Shown here piece by piece: positions 1-9,223 of a DNA stretch of 64,000 nt (positions are counted from its first letter, which is position 1; the number at the start of each line of letters is the position of its first letter). Below the pieces are notes generated by a model. That model saw only the letters and a program-made list of their open reading frames with translations, made no database searches and had not been told where the DNA came from. The stretch is from JAGVSR01 sp964589785 (GTDB lineage: Bacteria > Pseudomonadota > Alphaproteobacteria > Rhizobiales > Hyphomicrobiaceae). The stretch is from the NCBI GenBank assembly GCA_964589785.1, contig CAZPUQ010000004.1:233001-297000 (forward strand), read 5' to 3'. A program made the translations under genes and the position numbers.

Positions 1-787
1 CGAGGTCGCCGAGGGGCGTCATGCCGCGCATCTTGGCGGCATCGAAGGGCATCTTCCAGCCGCGCTTCGACTCCTTGATCGGAATCTGGCGGTAGAAGGT
101 CGACAGGATCTGCTCGTCGTCGAGGCCGAGCGCGTAGAGCAGCGTCGTCACCGGCAGCTTGCGGCGGCGATCGATGCGCACGTAGACGACGTCCTTGGCG
201 TCGAACTCGAAGTCGAGCCACGAGCCGCGATAGGGAATGATGCGGGCGGCGAACAGGAGCTTGCCGGAGGCGTGCGTACGTCCGCGGTCGTGGTCGAAGA
301 ACACGCCCGGCGAGCGGTGCATCTGCGAGACGATGACGCGCTCGGTGCCGTTGATGACGAAGGTGCCGTTCGACGTCATGAGCGGCATCTCGCCCATGTA
401 GACGTCCTGCTCCTTAACGTCCTTGATCGACTTGGAGCCCGTCTCCTCGTTCACATCGAACACGATGAGGCGCAGCTTCACCTTGAGCGGCGCCGAGAAG
501 GTCATGTCGCGCTGCATGCACTCGTCGACGTCGTACTTCGGCGGATCGAACTCGTAGCGCACGAACTCGAGCGTCGACTTGCCGGAGAAGTCGGAGATCG
601 GGAAGACCGATTTGAAGACGGCCTGCAGGCCATGGTCGTCCGGACGGCCGCCCGGAGGCTCCTTGACCATCAGGAAGTCATCGTACGAGCTCTTCTGAAC
701 CTCGATGAGGTTCGGCATCTCCGCCACTTCGCGGATCGAACCGAACTTCTTCCGGATGCGCTTGCGGCCGTTGAACGTCTCAGCCAT
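1..787 (-). CDS. rpoB: RNA polymerase beta subunit, N-terminal part (cut by window edge)
   Basis: This is the first 262 codons of the RNA polymerase beta subunit, which runs off the left edge. It starts at the ATG whose complement is at 785-787; the product begins MAETFNGRKRIRKKFG and continues with the conserved PNLIEVQKSSYDDFL stretch seen in alphaproteobacterial RpoB. A GAGGAG ribosome binding site lies just upstream. It follows rplL on the same strand after about 210 bases that hold two strong hairpins, the usual rplJL-rpoBC arrangement. Function and family are certain; only the 3' end is missing. Confidence 0.97.
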   Translation of the reverse strand, partial: MAETFNGRKRIRKKFGSIREVAEMPNLIEVQKSSYDDFLMVKEPPGGRPDDHGLQAVFKSVFPISDFSGKSTLEFVRYEFDPPKYDVDECMQRDMTFSAPLKVKLRLIVFDVNEETGSKSIKDVKEQDVYMGEMPLMTSNGTFVINGTERVIVSQMHRSPGVFFDHDRGRTHASGKLLFAARIIPYRGSWLDFEFDAKDVVYVRIDRRRKLPVTTLLYALGLDDEQILSTFYRQIPIKESKRGWKMPFDAAKMRGMTPLGDL

Positions 788-999
788 GTCCGCTCCTCGC
801 TTCATGACGCGCGGGTCGCGATCCCGCGCTTCGTTGCTCATGTCCCCGCGGGTCCGCCGACCCCGCGCCGAAAACCGCCCTTGAAACGGCTCACCGGAGG
901 TCCCGGGAGGGGCGCTTCGAGCCCCTCGGAACCTCCGGAGAAACGTTTCTCTCCCGCTCCCCCCTCTCCCCGCACGCGGGGAGAGGGGCGGGCGATGCC
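788..999 (-). promoter_or_regulatory. rplL-rpoB intergenic region with two strong hairpins
   Basis: This stretch holds two perfect inverted repeats. One has arms at 894-901 and 931-938 with a nested GAGGGGC/GCCCCTC stem; the other is a 12-13 bp stem at 961-988, only 12 bases past the rplL stop. Neither is followed by a U-run on the transcribed strand. In many bacteria this spot carries a partial terminator or RNA-processing site that lowers rpoBC expression relative to the ribosomal proteins, and that role is inferred here. A degenerate relative of the 961-988 palindrome is seen near 51957-51984, so it may instead be a dispersed repeat. Confidence 0.55.
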
Positions 1000-1380
1000 T
1001 TACTTCAGCTCGACCTTGGCGCCCTGATCCTCGAGCTGCTTCTTGAGCTTCTGGGCCTCGTCCTTCGAGACGCCTTCCTTCACGGTCTTGCCGCCGGCCT
1101 CGACGAGGTCCTTGGCTTCCTTCAGGCCGAGGCCCGTGATGGCGCGGACTTCCTTGATGACGTTGATCTTCTTGTCGCCGCCCGACACGAGCACGACCGT
1201 GAACTCGGTCTGCTCTTCAGCCGGGGCGGCGGCAGCGCCACCGCCGGCGGGAGCGGCGGCAACGGCGACGGCAGCCGCCGCCGAGACGCCCCACTTCTCC
1301 TCGAGCAGCTTGGCGAGCTCGGCAGCTTCCAGAACGGTGAGGGCCGACAGGTCGTCGACGATCTTCTCAAGCTTGGACAT
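1000..1380 (-). CDS. rplL: 50S ribosomal protein bL12 (L7/L12)
   Basis: This encodes the 126-residue stalk protein that recruits translation factors to the ribosome. The N-terminal dimerisation helix (MSKLEKIVDDLSALTVLEAA) is followed by an Ala/Gly/Pro-rich hinge at about residues 34-56 and the conserved C-terminal domain with GLGLKEAKDLVE and a KKQLEDQGAKVELK end. Length matches the family. It lies 83 bp downstream of rplJ, with a GGAAGGAAG ribosome binding site, and L10 and L12 form the stalk together. Confidence 0.98.
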   Translation of the reverse strand: MSKLEKIVDDLSALTVLEAAELAKLLEEKWGVSAAAAVAVAAAPAGGGAAAAPAEEQTEFTVVLVSGGDKKINVIKEVRAITGLGLKEAKDLVEAGGKTVKEGVSKDEAQKLKKQLEDQGAKVELK

Positions 1381-1463
1381 TCGATTACTTCCTTCCGGTT
1401 TGAACTTTTGCGTGCGGGCCTTCCGCGAAGAACCCGCGTGGATTGCTCATTCGACCGCTCTCA

Positions 1464-1982
1464 TCAAGCGGCATCGCCCTTGGCTGCCTTCGCCTGGATG
1501 ACGCGTGCGAGCTGGCCGCCCGGCTCCTTGATCGTGCGGGCGATCTTCGTCGCCGGCGCGTTCAGGAGGCCGATCAGCTTGGCGCGCAGTTCATCGAGCG
1601 ACGGCAGCTCCGCCAGCGCTTTCACGCCGCTCGCATCAAGGCGCGTCTTGCCCATCGCGCCGCCGAGGATGACGAGCTTGTCGTTCCCCTTGGCGTACGT
1701 GACGGCCGCTTTGGCGGCGGCAATCGGATCCTTCGAGTAGGCCAGGATGGTCGGGCCCTTGAAGAGATCCGAGATGTCGGCAGTCGCGGTGTCCTTGATC
1801 GCGAGCTGCACCAGCTTGTTCTTGGCCACCTTCACGGCGCCGCCGGCGTCCTTGACGACGCGACGGAACTCCGCGGATTGGGCAGCCACCATGCCGGTGT
1901 TGTGGGCAACCACCACCACGCCCGTGTCGTCGAACACGCCGTGGAGCTGGTCGATGAGCTCACGTTTCGCGGCTCTATCCAC
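1464..1982 (-). CDS. rplJ: 50S ribosomal protein uL10
   Basis: This 172-residue protein anchors the L7/L12 dimers to the large ribosomal subunit. The product begins MDRAAKRELIDQLHGVF and contains the family stretch VVVVAHNTGMVAAQSAEFRR, followed by the C-terminal helix that binds L12. In many bacteria L10 bound to L12 represses its own message through the leader; here the 360-base leader upstream is long enough for such control, but I cannot identify a specific motif. It is the first gene of the rplJ-rplL pair. Confidence 0.97.
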   Translation of the reverse strand: MDRAAKRELIDQLHGVFDDTGVVVVAHNTGMVAAQSAEFRRVVKDAGGAVKVAKNKLVQLAIKDTATADISDLFKGPTILAYSKDPIAAAKAAVTYAKGNDKLVILGGAMGKTRLDASGVKALAELPSLDELRAKLIGLLNAPATKIARTIKEPGGQLARVIQAKAAKGDAA

Positions 1983-2342
1983 TGCTCACTCCTTTTAGCG
2001 ATCGGGCCGAAGGCCGTCTCGCGGGTTGCACCTGCTGCGCGTTGCCTCCGGTCTCCCGGACTTGCCGCGCAGCGCTTTGTCTGTCCTTCCGCGCGGCCTT
2101 CGATGCGAAGGACGACACGGTGCTGACCCAGAAGTCTCAAACCGGAATGGAAGGCGCGGTCGGCGCGTTCTTCATCCGGGTCGCTTCTGTCTCATGCGGG
2201 CCCGCTTCTTCGAACGGCGGTTCAAGCCGGTTGCCCGGCACCCACAGTCTCGGACAGTCGAACCGGGGCGAACGATCAAACGATCCTTCGCCCCAGGCCA
2301 CCCGGGCTCGCGCCCGGATGCCGTTAGGGATCAGGCAGCCGC
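1983..2342 (-). promoter_or_regulatory. rplA-rplJ intergenic leader
   Basis: This 360-base stretch has no convincing gene. It contains a hairpin with arms GGGGCGAA (2265-2272) and TTCGCCCC (2287-2294), and a smaller one near 2308-2322. Neither is followed by a T-tract on the minus strand. It probably holds the rplJ promoter and untranslated leader, where L10 autoregulation commonly acts; that is inference from gene order, not a recognised motif. Confidence 0.4.
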
Positions 2343-3095
2343 TCAGCCGGCCGCCGGACCCGAAGCCACAGAAGACGTCTCGATCTTCACGCCCGGCCCC
2401 ATGGTCGAGGACAGCGAGACCTTCTTCACGTACGTTCCCTTGGAGCCGGCGGGCTTGGCCTTCACCACCGCGTCCACGAACGCCTTGATGTTCTCGACCA
2501 GCGCCTTCTCCGTGAAGCTCGCCTTGCCGACGCCGGCATGCACGATGCCAGCCTTCTCGACGCGAAACTCCACCGAGCCGCCCTTGGCGCCCTTGACGGC
2601 ACCGACGACGTCCATCGTCACGGTGCCGACGCGCGGGTTCGGCATGAGGCCGCGCGGGCCCAGCACCTTGCCGAGGCGACCGACGAGGCCCATCATGTCG
2701 GGCGTCGCGATGCAGCGGTCGAAGTTGATCTGGCCCTTCGAGACGGTCTCGACGAGATCCTCCGCGCCGACGACGTCGGCCCCGGCGGCCTTGGCCTCCT
2801 CGGCCTTGGGACCGCGGGCGAAGACCGCTACGCGCGCGGTGCGGCCCGAGCCGTTCGGCAGATTGCACACGCCGCGGACCATCTGGTCGGCGTGCTTGGG
2901 GTCGACGCCGAGGTTCATCGAGATCTCGATCGTCTCGTCGAACTTGGCTTTCGCCCGTTCCTTGATGAGCTTCACCGCATCGTCCACCGGATAGGCCTTG
3001 GCACGGTCGATGCCCTTGGTGACCGCGAAGGCGCGCTTGCCGCCGGCCTCGCGGGTGGCCTTGATCTGAGCTGCGCTCACGTTGCTCTTCGTCAT
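2343..3095 (-). CDS. rplA: 50S ribosomal protein uL1
   Basis: This 250-residue protein builds the L1 stalk at the E site of the ribosome. The sequence shows the family motifs: DDAVKLIKERAKAKFDET, the central LGKVLGPRGLMPNPR and VEFRVEKAGIVHAGVGKASF. It is somewhat longer than the Escherichia coli protein because of a C-terminal Ser/Gly/Ala extension (VASGPAAG). It follows rplK after only four bases, so the two are co-translated from one message, as in most bacteria. Confidence 0.97.
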   Translation of the reverse strand: MTKSNVSAAQIKATREAGGKRAFAVTKGIDRAKAYPVDDAVKLIKERAKAKFDETIEISMNLGVDPKHADQMVRGVCNLPNGSGRTARVAVFARGPKAEEAKAAGADVVGAEDLVETVSKGQINFDRCIATPDMMGLVGRLGKVLGPRGLMPNPRVGTVTMDVVGAVKGAKGGSVEFRVEKAGIVHAGVGKASFTEKALVENIKAFVDAVVKAKPAGSKGTYVKKVSLSSTMGPGVKIETSSVASGPAAG

Positions 3096-3099
3096 CGGA

Positions 3100-3546
3100 T
3101 CACTCCACCACCTTGAGGCCCATCGAGCGGGCCGAGCCCGCGATCGTCCTGGCGGCCTGATCGAGATCGTCGGTATTCATGTCCTTGAGCTTGAGCTTGG
3201 CGATGTCGCGCAACTGCGCCATCGAGATCTCGCCCACCACATCGCGGCCGGGGTTTTTAGAGCCCGAGCCGGGCTTGCCGGTCGGCTTCATGCCGACGGC
3301 CTTCTTGATGAGGTACGTCGCGGGCGGCGTGCGCATCTCGAAGGTGAAGGAGCGGTCCGAATAGACCGTGATCTTCACCGGGATCGGGGTGCCCTGCTCG
3401 AGATCCTTCGTCTTCGCGTTGAAGGACTTGCAGAACTCCATGATGTTGACGCCGCGCTGGCCGAGCGCGGGGCCGATCGGCGGCGACGGGTTAGCGGCGC
3501 CGGCCGGGACCTGCAGGTTGATGTAGCCGTCTATCTTCTTTGCCAT
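3100..3546 (-). CDS. rplK: 50S ribosomal protein uL11
   Basis: This 148-residue protein forms the GTPase-associated centre together with 23S rRNA. The N-terminal segment INLQVPAGAANPSPPIGPAL and the GVNIMEFCKSFNAKT stretch are diagnostic, and the C-terminal RNA-binding domain ends in GSARSMGLKVVE. It is the promoter-proximal gene of the rplKA pair and lies downstream of nusG after a terminator-like hairpin. Confidence 0.97.
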   Translation of the reverse strand: MAKKIDGYINLQVPAGAANPSPPIGPALGQRGVNIMEFCKSFNAKTKDLEQGTPIPVKITVYSDRSFTFEMRTPPATYLIKKAVGMKPTGKPGSGSKNPGRDVVGEISMAQLRDIAKLKLKDMNTDDLDQAARTIAGSARSMGLKVVE

Positions 3547-3612
3547 GTGTTCCCCTGGAACGTGACGGACAGACGGCCATGCGGCGCGCCATCCGAGGGT
3601 TAGCGGTCGAGC

Positions 3613-3644
3613 GAGCCCGTCGAGCCTTCGAGGCTCACGGGCTC
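3613..3644. repeat. strong inverted repeat between nusG and rplK
   Basis: The arms GAGCCCGT (3613-3620) and ACGGGCTC (3637-3644) enclose a second nested stem GAGCC/GGCTC around TTCGA. It has no T-tract, so it is more likely a leader structure or dispersed palindrome than a simple terminator. A further small palindrome lies near 3698-3713. Confidence 0.5.
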
Positions 3645-3720
3645 TCCCGCGGGTCGTCCGCCGCGCCGGTCGGCTGACCGGCGGAGGCGGGTTTCATCCG
3701 GCACGGCGTGCCGGAAGCAC

Positions 3721-3745
3721 GAAAACCGCTCGTTCGACGAGCGGC
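3721..3745 (-). terminator. rho-independent terminator after nusG
   Basis: On the minus strand, about 10 bases after the nusG stop, an eight-base stem CCGCTCGT/ACGAGCGG with a three-base loop (3726-3744) is followed directly by TTTT (3722-3725). This is a classical short intrinsic terminator and would separate secE-nusG from rplKA, at least partially. Confidence 0.65.
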
Positions 3746-3755
3746 TCTGAAATCT

Positions 3756-4292
3756 CTAGCTGGCAACCTTCTCCACCTGCTGGAACTCGAGCTCGACCGG
3801 CGTCTTGCGGCCGAAGATCGAGACGCCGACCTTGAGGCGCGACCGCTCCCCGTCGACTTCCTCCACCTCGCCCTGGAAGGAGGCGAACGGACCGTCGATC
3901 ACCTTCACCTGCTCGCCGATCTCGTAGATGATCGACGGGGCCGGACGCTCCACGCCGTCCTTCACCTGGTTGAGGATGCGCATGGCCTCCTCCTCCGGGA
4001 TCGGCATCGGCTTGTTGTCCGCGCCGAGGAAGCCCGTCACCTTCGGCGTGTTCTTGATGAGCACGAAGGCCGGGTCCGTCATCTCCATCTTCACGAGCAC
4101 GTAGCCCGGAAGGAACTTGCGCTCCGCGTGGATCTTGCGGCCGCGCTTCACCTCGATGACGTCCTCCGTCGGCACCATCACCTCGTCGATGAGATGGTCG
4201 AGGCCGGCCGTCCTCGCACGCTCCTTGATGGCGTCCGCCACCTTGCGCTCGAAGTTCGTATAGGCGTGGACAATGTACCAGCGCTTGGACAT
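3756..4292 (-). CDS. nusG: transcription termination/antitermination factor NusG
   Basis: This 178-residue protein binds RNA polymerase and Rho and also couples transcription to translation. The N-terminal NGN domain (MSKRWYIVHAYTNFERKV...) includes the conserved FLPGYVLVKMEMTD segment, and the C-terminal KOW motif is visible as EIGEQVKVIDGPFASFQGEV. It lies 56 bp downstream of secE, the near-universal secE-nusG pair. A second, more divergent NusG-family gene is at 48780-49289. Confidence 0.97.
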   Translation of the reverse strand: MSKRWYIVHAYTNFERKVADAIKERARTAGLDHLIDEVMVPTEDVIEVKRGRKIHAERKFLPGYVLVKMEMTDPAFVLIKNTPKVTGFLGADNKPMPIPEEEAMRILNQVKDGVERPAPSIIYEIGEQVKVIDGPFASFQGEVEEVDGERSRLKVGVSIFGRKTPVELEFQQVEKVAS

Positions 4293-4348
4293 GTGTCGCG
4301 TGTTCTCTCGTCTCGTTTGGCGGAATCGAGCTAGCTAGTGCAAAGCGG

Positions 4349-4546
4349 TCAGCGTCCGAGACCGAGGACGAAGTTAATGAACCAGCCCAGGAGCTGGTCG
4401 GCGGCCAGGAAGAACAGCGACGCCAGGGTCACCATCAGGATGACCATGAGGGTGGTGACCCACACCTCTTTCCAGGTCGGCCAAGTGACCTTGGCGACTT
4501 CCTGCCGAACCTCTTGGATGAACTGCAACGGGTTATACATCGCCAT
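4349..4546 (-). CDS. secE: preprotein translocase subunit SecE
   Basis: This is a short single-span SecE of about 65 residues, part of the inner-membrane SecYEG channel. The chosen start gives MAMYNPLQFIQEVRQEVAKV, matching the amphipathic helix of the family, followed by the conserved TWPTWKEV stretch and one hydrophobic segment (TTLMVILMVTLASLFFLAA). An in-frame ATG about 39 codons upstream exists, but the extra sequence is Arg/Gly-rich and atypical, so the shorter form is preferred. It lies between tRNA-Trp and nusG. Confidence 0.92.
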   Translation of the reverse strand: MAMYNPLQFIQEVRQEVAKVTWPTWKEVWVTTLMVILMVTLASLFFLAADQLLGWFINFVLGLGR

Positions 4547-4671
4547 CGAAGCCGTCTTCACCGGGCGCATGCGACAAAAGAGCACAGCGCCGCCAGAGGT
4601 TTTCTCCGGAAGCGCCGTCCCATCAGAACCGGCCCGGCGCCCTCGCCGCGGACCCGCTCGCACACATCAAA

Positions 4672-4747
4672 TGGCAGGGGCGGCAGGTCTCGAACCTGCG
4701 ACCTTCGGTTTTGGAGACCGACGCTCTACCAATTGAGCTACACCCCT
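4672..4747 (-). tRNA. tRNA-Trp (CCA anticodon)
   Basis: On the minus strand the sequence folds into a full cloverleaf. The acceptor AGGGGTG pairs with CGCCCCT, the D arm includes GCTCAATTGGTAGAGC, the anticodon loop CTCCAAA reads CCA, and the T loop contains TTCGAGA. The discriminator is G and the 3' CCA is encoded (4672-4674). It sits just upstream of secE, a very common arrangement in proteobacteria. Confidence 0.96.
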
Positions 4748-4855
4748 GCAGGATCGCAAAACCGCCGTTTTCACGCCGGCGCGAACCAGGGCGGTCACGT
4801 CTAGCGGAAGTTTTCGGCTTTGTCACCGCCGTCGTGCCGACTTTTTTATGGCGCC

Positions 4856-5179
4856 TCACGCGGCCGGTTCGACCACGGCTGCCGTGCCGTAGGCCAGCAC
4901 CTCGGTCACCGCCGAAGCGATCTCGTTGGCGTCGTAGCGGAAGGCCAGGATGGCGTTGGCCCCCATCTGCTCGGCATGCTGCACCAGAAGGTCGAACGCC
5001 TCCTGCCGGGTCTCCTCGGCCAGCTTCGTATAGACGCCGATATTGCCGCCAAAGAGGATCTGTATGGACGCGCCGAGGTTGCCGACCACGCTCCGGGAGC
5101 GGACGGTCAGCCCGCGCGCGACGCCGAGCGTGCGCACGATCCGGTAGCCCGGCAGGTCGTTGGTCGTCACGACGATCAT
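4856..5179 (-). CDS. YbjQ/UPF0145 family protein
   Basis: This 107-residue protein belongs to the YbjQ (DUF74) family, small pentamer-forming proteins sometimes labelled heavy-metal binding; its role is not established. The sequence opens MIVVTTNDLPGYRIVRTLGV and carries the family stretches LTVRSRSVVGN and HAEQMGANAILAFRYD, and ends in the typical TEVLAYGTAAVV strand. It is placed between tuf and tRNA-Trp on the same strand, an unusual insertion into an otherwise conserved translation locus. Confidence 0.85.
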   Translation of the reverse strand: MIVVTTNDLPGYRIVRTLGVARGLTVRSRSVVGNLGASIQILFGGNIGVYTKLAEETRQEAFDLLVQHAEQMGANAILAFRYDANEIASAVTEVLAYGTAAVVEPAA

Positions 5180-5261
5180 GGGTGGGGCCCCCTTTGTGCT
5201 AGCGACGGCCAGAAAAGAGGAAGCCGGAGGTTTCGTCCACCCCCGGCTTTGCGCTCCGTTT

Positions 5262-5548
5262 CGCCGGCGCCGCGCATCCTCAAAGGTGAAAGACCGTCGC
5301 CTATTCGACGATCTTGGTAACGACTTTTTGGGCCTGCCTCCGGCAGGACGCCGGCGCCGGACCCAAACGCGGCTTGCCGCGTTTGGGAGTTCAACGATTG
5401 TCGGCGCCGCGCATCCTCAAAGGCGCGAGACCGTGGACTACTCGACGATCTTGGTGACGACGCCGGCGCCGGCCCAAACGCGGCTTGCCGCGTTTGGGAG
5501 TTCAACGATTGTCGGCGCCGCGCATCCTCAAAGGCGCGAGACCGTGGA

Positions 5549-5570
<22 letters not shown>
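5262..5570 (-). repeat. tandem repeats of the tuf 3' end
   Basis: Two nearly perfect tandem units, 5348-5459 (112 bp) and 5460-5570 (111 bp, one base shorter), each contain a copy of the last codons of tuf ending VVTKIVE-stop; the second unit includes the real tuf terminus. A more diverged third copy at 5262-5324 still encodes VVTKIVE-stop. Each complete unit also carries an 11-bp stem hairpin (CCCAAACGCGG/CCGCGTTTGGG) just past the stop. The pattern fits unequal recombination at the end of tuf, perhaps involving a second tuf copy elsewhere; that origin is inferred. Confidence 0.9.
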
Positions 5571-6757
<1,187 letters not shown>

Positions 6758-7018
6758 GCCCGATCCTCGGTTGCTGGGTTGAGGGCACGAGGTGCCGCTG
6801 ACCGGCCGGTGCGGCACCCGTGTTCGGGCGTGTGTCTAGTGGCTTGAACTGGGGAGTTCAAGTCCAAAGCAAACGCGCGATCGGGGCGCCGCAGGCCCCG
6901 TCCCGCCGCATGGAAGTCCTGCGCAAACCGCTGCCTTGGCGGGCCCGTCGCCCGGGACGCCGGAACCCCGGGCGCGAGGTCCGCGTTTGAGCCCTCTCCA
7001 ACTGGAAAGGAGGCCCGA

Positions 7019-7273
7019 ATGTTAGGCGACACCCAATGGCTGTGGCTGCTCGCGCTCGTCGGCGGCCCCATTCTTCTCGGCCTGCTGATGGCCCGCGGCG
7101 TTCGTCAGACCGAAGAGCGCAGGAAGCATGATCCCGCGGGCATCGCGCAAACCGAGCGGGCGACGCGAGACCTCTATGAAGAGGAAGAGCACCGCGGCGA
7201 GGCTCCGATCGTCGATCAAGACCCGACGGTCGATCCGGACAGGGTGGTCCGACGGCAATCCGCGCGGCGCTGA
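7019..7273 (+). CDS. small single-span membrane protein, unknown function
   Basis: This 84-residue protein has an excellent ribosome binding site (AAAGGAGG at 7006-7013), which is the main reason for accepting it. The N-terminus contains one hydrophobic helix (LWLLALVGGPILLGLLMARG, about residues 8-27), followed by a charged, mostly acidic tail with many Arg and Glu residues. I recognise no family. It runs opposite to tuf and tRNA-Gly. Confidence 0.75.
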   Translation: MLGDTQWLWLLALVGGPILLGLLMARGVRQTEERRKHDPAGIAQTERATRDLYEEEEHRGEAPIVDQDPTVDPDRVVRRQSARR

Positions 7274-7314
7274 GCGGCAGGCAGCGGACGGTGACGGAGT
7301 TCGATGACGGACGG

Positions 7315-7388
7315 TGGAGCGGACGATGGGAATCGAACCCACGTATGCAGCTTGGAAGGCTGCCGTTCTACCATTGAACTACGTCCGC
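7315..7388 (-). tRNA. tRNA-Gly (TCC anticodon)
   Basis: On the minus strand a complete cloverleaf is visible. The acceptor GCGGACG pairs with CGTCCGC, the D arm is GTTCAATGGTAGAAC, the anticodon loop CTTCCAA reads TCC, and the T loop is TTCGATT. The discriminator is T and the 3' CCA is encoded at 7315-7317. It lies upstream of tuf, as tRNA genes do in many proteobacteria. Confidence 0.95.
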
Positions 7389-7483
7389 GAAACCCGCAGA
7401 GCGCGGGCCAGCGCTTGATAGCCGCTTCCGGTGTTCCTGTGAAGGGCAAGGCGCGAGGGTGACGTTTGGTCGTCACAAGCACC

Positions 7484-7515
7484 GCGCCCCGGAACGGCTC
7501 GGCCGTCCGGGGCGC
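7484..7515 (-). terminator. terminator-like hairpin downstream of catalase
   Basis: A perfect ten-base stem GCGCCCCGGA/TCCGGGGCGC (7484-7493, 7506-7515) lies about 30 bases past the catalase stop on the minus strand. The following bases are not a strong T-tract, so termination would be imperfect or Rho-assisted. Confidence 0.45.
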
Positions 7516-7544
7516 AATGCTTCAAGGTAAAAAGTGCGTCGGTG

Positions 7545-9020
7545 CTACTCGGCCGCGACCGCCTGGGGACCGGGGACGGCAACGCCCATGCGCCGAGCCA
7601 CGCCCGCGCCGTAGGCCGGGTCGCACTTGGCGAAATGAGCGACCTGACGCTCGACGATGTGCTTCGGCACGCCCTGCATCGCCGCGGCGATGTTATCCAT
7701 GAGCCGCTCGCGCTCGGCCGGCGTCAGCAGACGGAACAGGTTGCCGGGCTGCGTATAGTCGTCATTGCCCACGCGATGGTTGTAGCGATCCGCGTCGCCC
7801 GAGATACGGAGTGGCGGCTCGCGGTACTCGGCCGCCTCCTTGGGGCCGCCGACCGAGTTCGGCTCGTAGTACGCATCCGGGTTACCGGTGTCGTTCCTGA
7901 AGAACCGCATCGCGCCGTCCTTGTGATAGTGATGCACGGGGCACTTCGGCTGGTTCACCGGCAGCGCCTCGTAGTGCGTGCCGAGGCGATAGCGATGCGC
8001 ATCGGCATAGGCGAAGATGCGTCCCTGCAGCATCTTGTCGGGCGAGAAGCCGACGCCCGGGACGATGTTGGAGGGCGAGAACGCGGCCTGCTCGATCTCG
8101 GCGAAATAATTCTCCGCGTTGCGGTTCAGCTCCATGATGCCGACCTCGATCAGCGGATAGTCGGCGTGCGGCCACACCTTCGTGAGATCGAAGGGGTTGT
8201 AGGGCGTCTTGTCGGCGTCCGCTTCCGGCATCACCTGGATCATCATGCGCCACTTGGGGAACTCGCCGCGGTCGATCGTGCCGAACAGCTCGCGCTGATA
8301 GCTCTCGCGGCACTTGCCGATCACACCCTCGGCCTCGGCGTTCGTGTAGTGCCGGTGGCCCTGCAGGGTCTTGAAATGAAACTTCACCCAGAAGCGCTCG
8401 CCTTTCGCGTTGACGAGCGAATAGGTGTGGCTGCCGTAGCCGTTCATGAACATCGGCGCGACGGGAATGCCGCGGTCCGACATCAGGATCGTCACCTGAT
8501 GCAGGCTCTCCGGCGACAGCGACCAGAAATCCCACATGGCGGTCGGCGACCGCAGATTGGTGCGCGGATGGCGCTTCTGCGTGCGGATGAAGTCGGGGAA
8601 CTTGACGGGATCGCGGACGAAGAACACCGGCGTATTGTTGCCGACGAGATCCCAGTTGCCCTCCTCGGTGTAGAACTTGAGGGCGAAGCCGCGCACGTCG
8701 CGCTCGGCATCCGCCGCGCCCTGCTCACCGGCCACCGTGGAGAAGCGGGCGAGCATGTCGGTTGTCTTGCCGACCTTCTCGAACACCTTGGCGCAGGAGT
8801 ACTTCGTGATGTCGTTCGTGATCGTGAGCGTGCCGAAGGCGCCCCAGCCCTTGGCGTGGACGACGCGCTCGGGGATGCGCTCGCGGTTCTGGTGCGCCAG
8901 CTTCTCGATCAGCTGGTAGTCCTGCATGAGCAAGGGGCCGCGCGACCCGGCCGAAAGCGAGTTCTGGTTGTCGGCGACCGGCGCGCCGGCGGTCGTCGTG
9001 AGCGTGATCTTATCGGTCAT
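7545..9020 (-). CDS. katA: monofunctional heme catalase
   Basis: This 491-residue enzyme disproportionates hydrogen peroxide and is of the small-subunit (clade 3) type by length. The distal His region is visible as RVVHAKGWGAFGTL, the conserved Asn in DLVGNNTPVFFVRD, and the proximal heme-Tyr motif as RIFAYADAHRYRLGTHY. No signal peptide is present, so it is cytoplasmic. It has about 200 bases of leader and no adjacent oxyR, so regulation is not visible. Peroxide formed during C1 oxidation is a plausible reason for its presence; that is inference. Confidence 0.96.
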   Translation of the reverse strand: MTDKITLTTTAGAPVADNQNSLSAGSRGPLLMQDYQLIEKLAHQNRERIPERVVHAKGWGAFGTLTITNDITKYSCAKVFEKVGKTTDMLARFSTVAGEQGAADAERDVRGFALKFYTEEGNWDLVGNNTPVFFVRDPVKFPDFIRTQKRHPRTNLRSPTAMWDFWSLSPESLHQVTILMSDRGIPVAPMFMNGYGSHTYSLVNAKGERFWVKFHFKTLQGHRHYTNAEAEGVIGKCRESYQRELFGTIDRGEFPKWRMMIQVMPEADADKTPYNPFDLTKVWPHADYPLIEVGIMELNRNAENYFAEIEQAAFSPSNIVPGVGFSPDKMLQGRIFAYADAHRYRLGTHYEALPVNQPKCPVHHYHKDGAMRFFRNDTGNPDAYYEPNSVGGPKEAAEYREPPLRISGDADRYNHRVGNDDYTQPGNLFRLLTPAERERLMDNIAAAMQGVPKHIVERQVAHFAKCDPAYGAGVARRMGVAVPGPQAVAAE

Positions 9021-9223
9021 GGGGGACGGACTCCTGTTCCTGTGCTCAGCGTGGAATTAGGCGAGGCACGCGGCACAATCCAATTGGATTTCCTGGGTGC
9101 CATCATAAGGAAAACTGCGCCTTGATCGAAGTCATGCGCAGGATTTCTTATGCTGCGCCAGATCGCCGCCGGGCCGGAGCGCATCCGGTCCGATAGGCGC
9201 TGTCCGATCCGTTGCCGCCCGGC

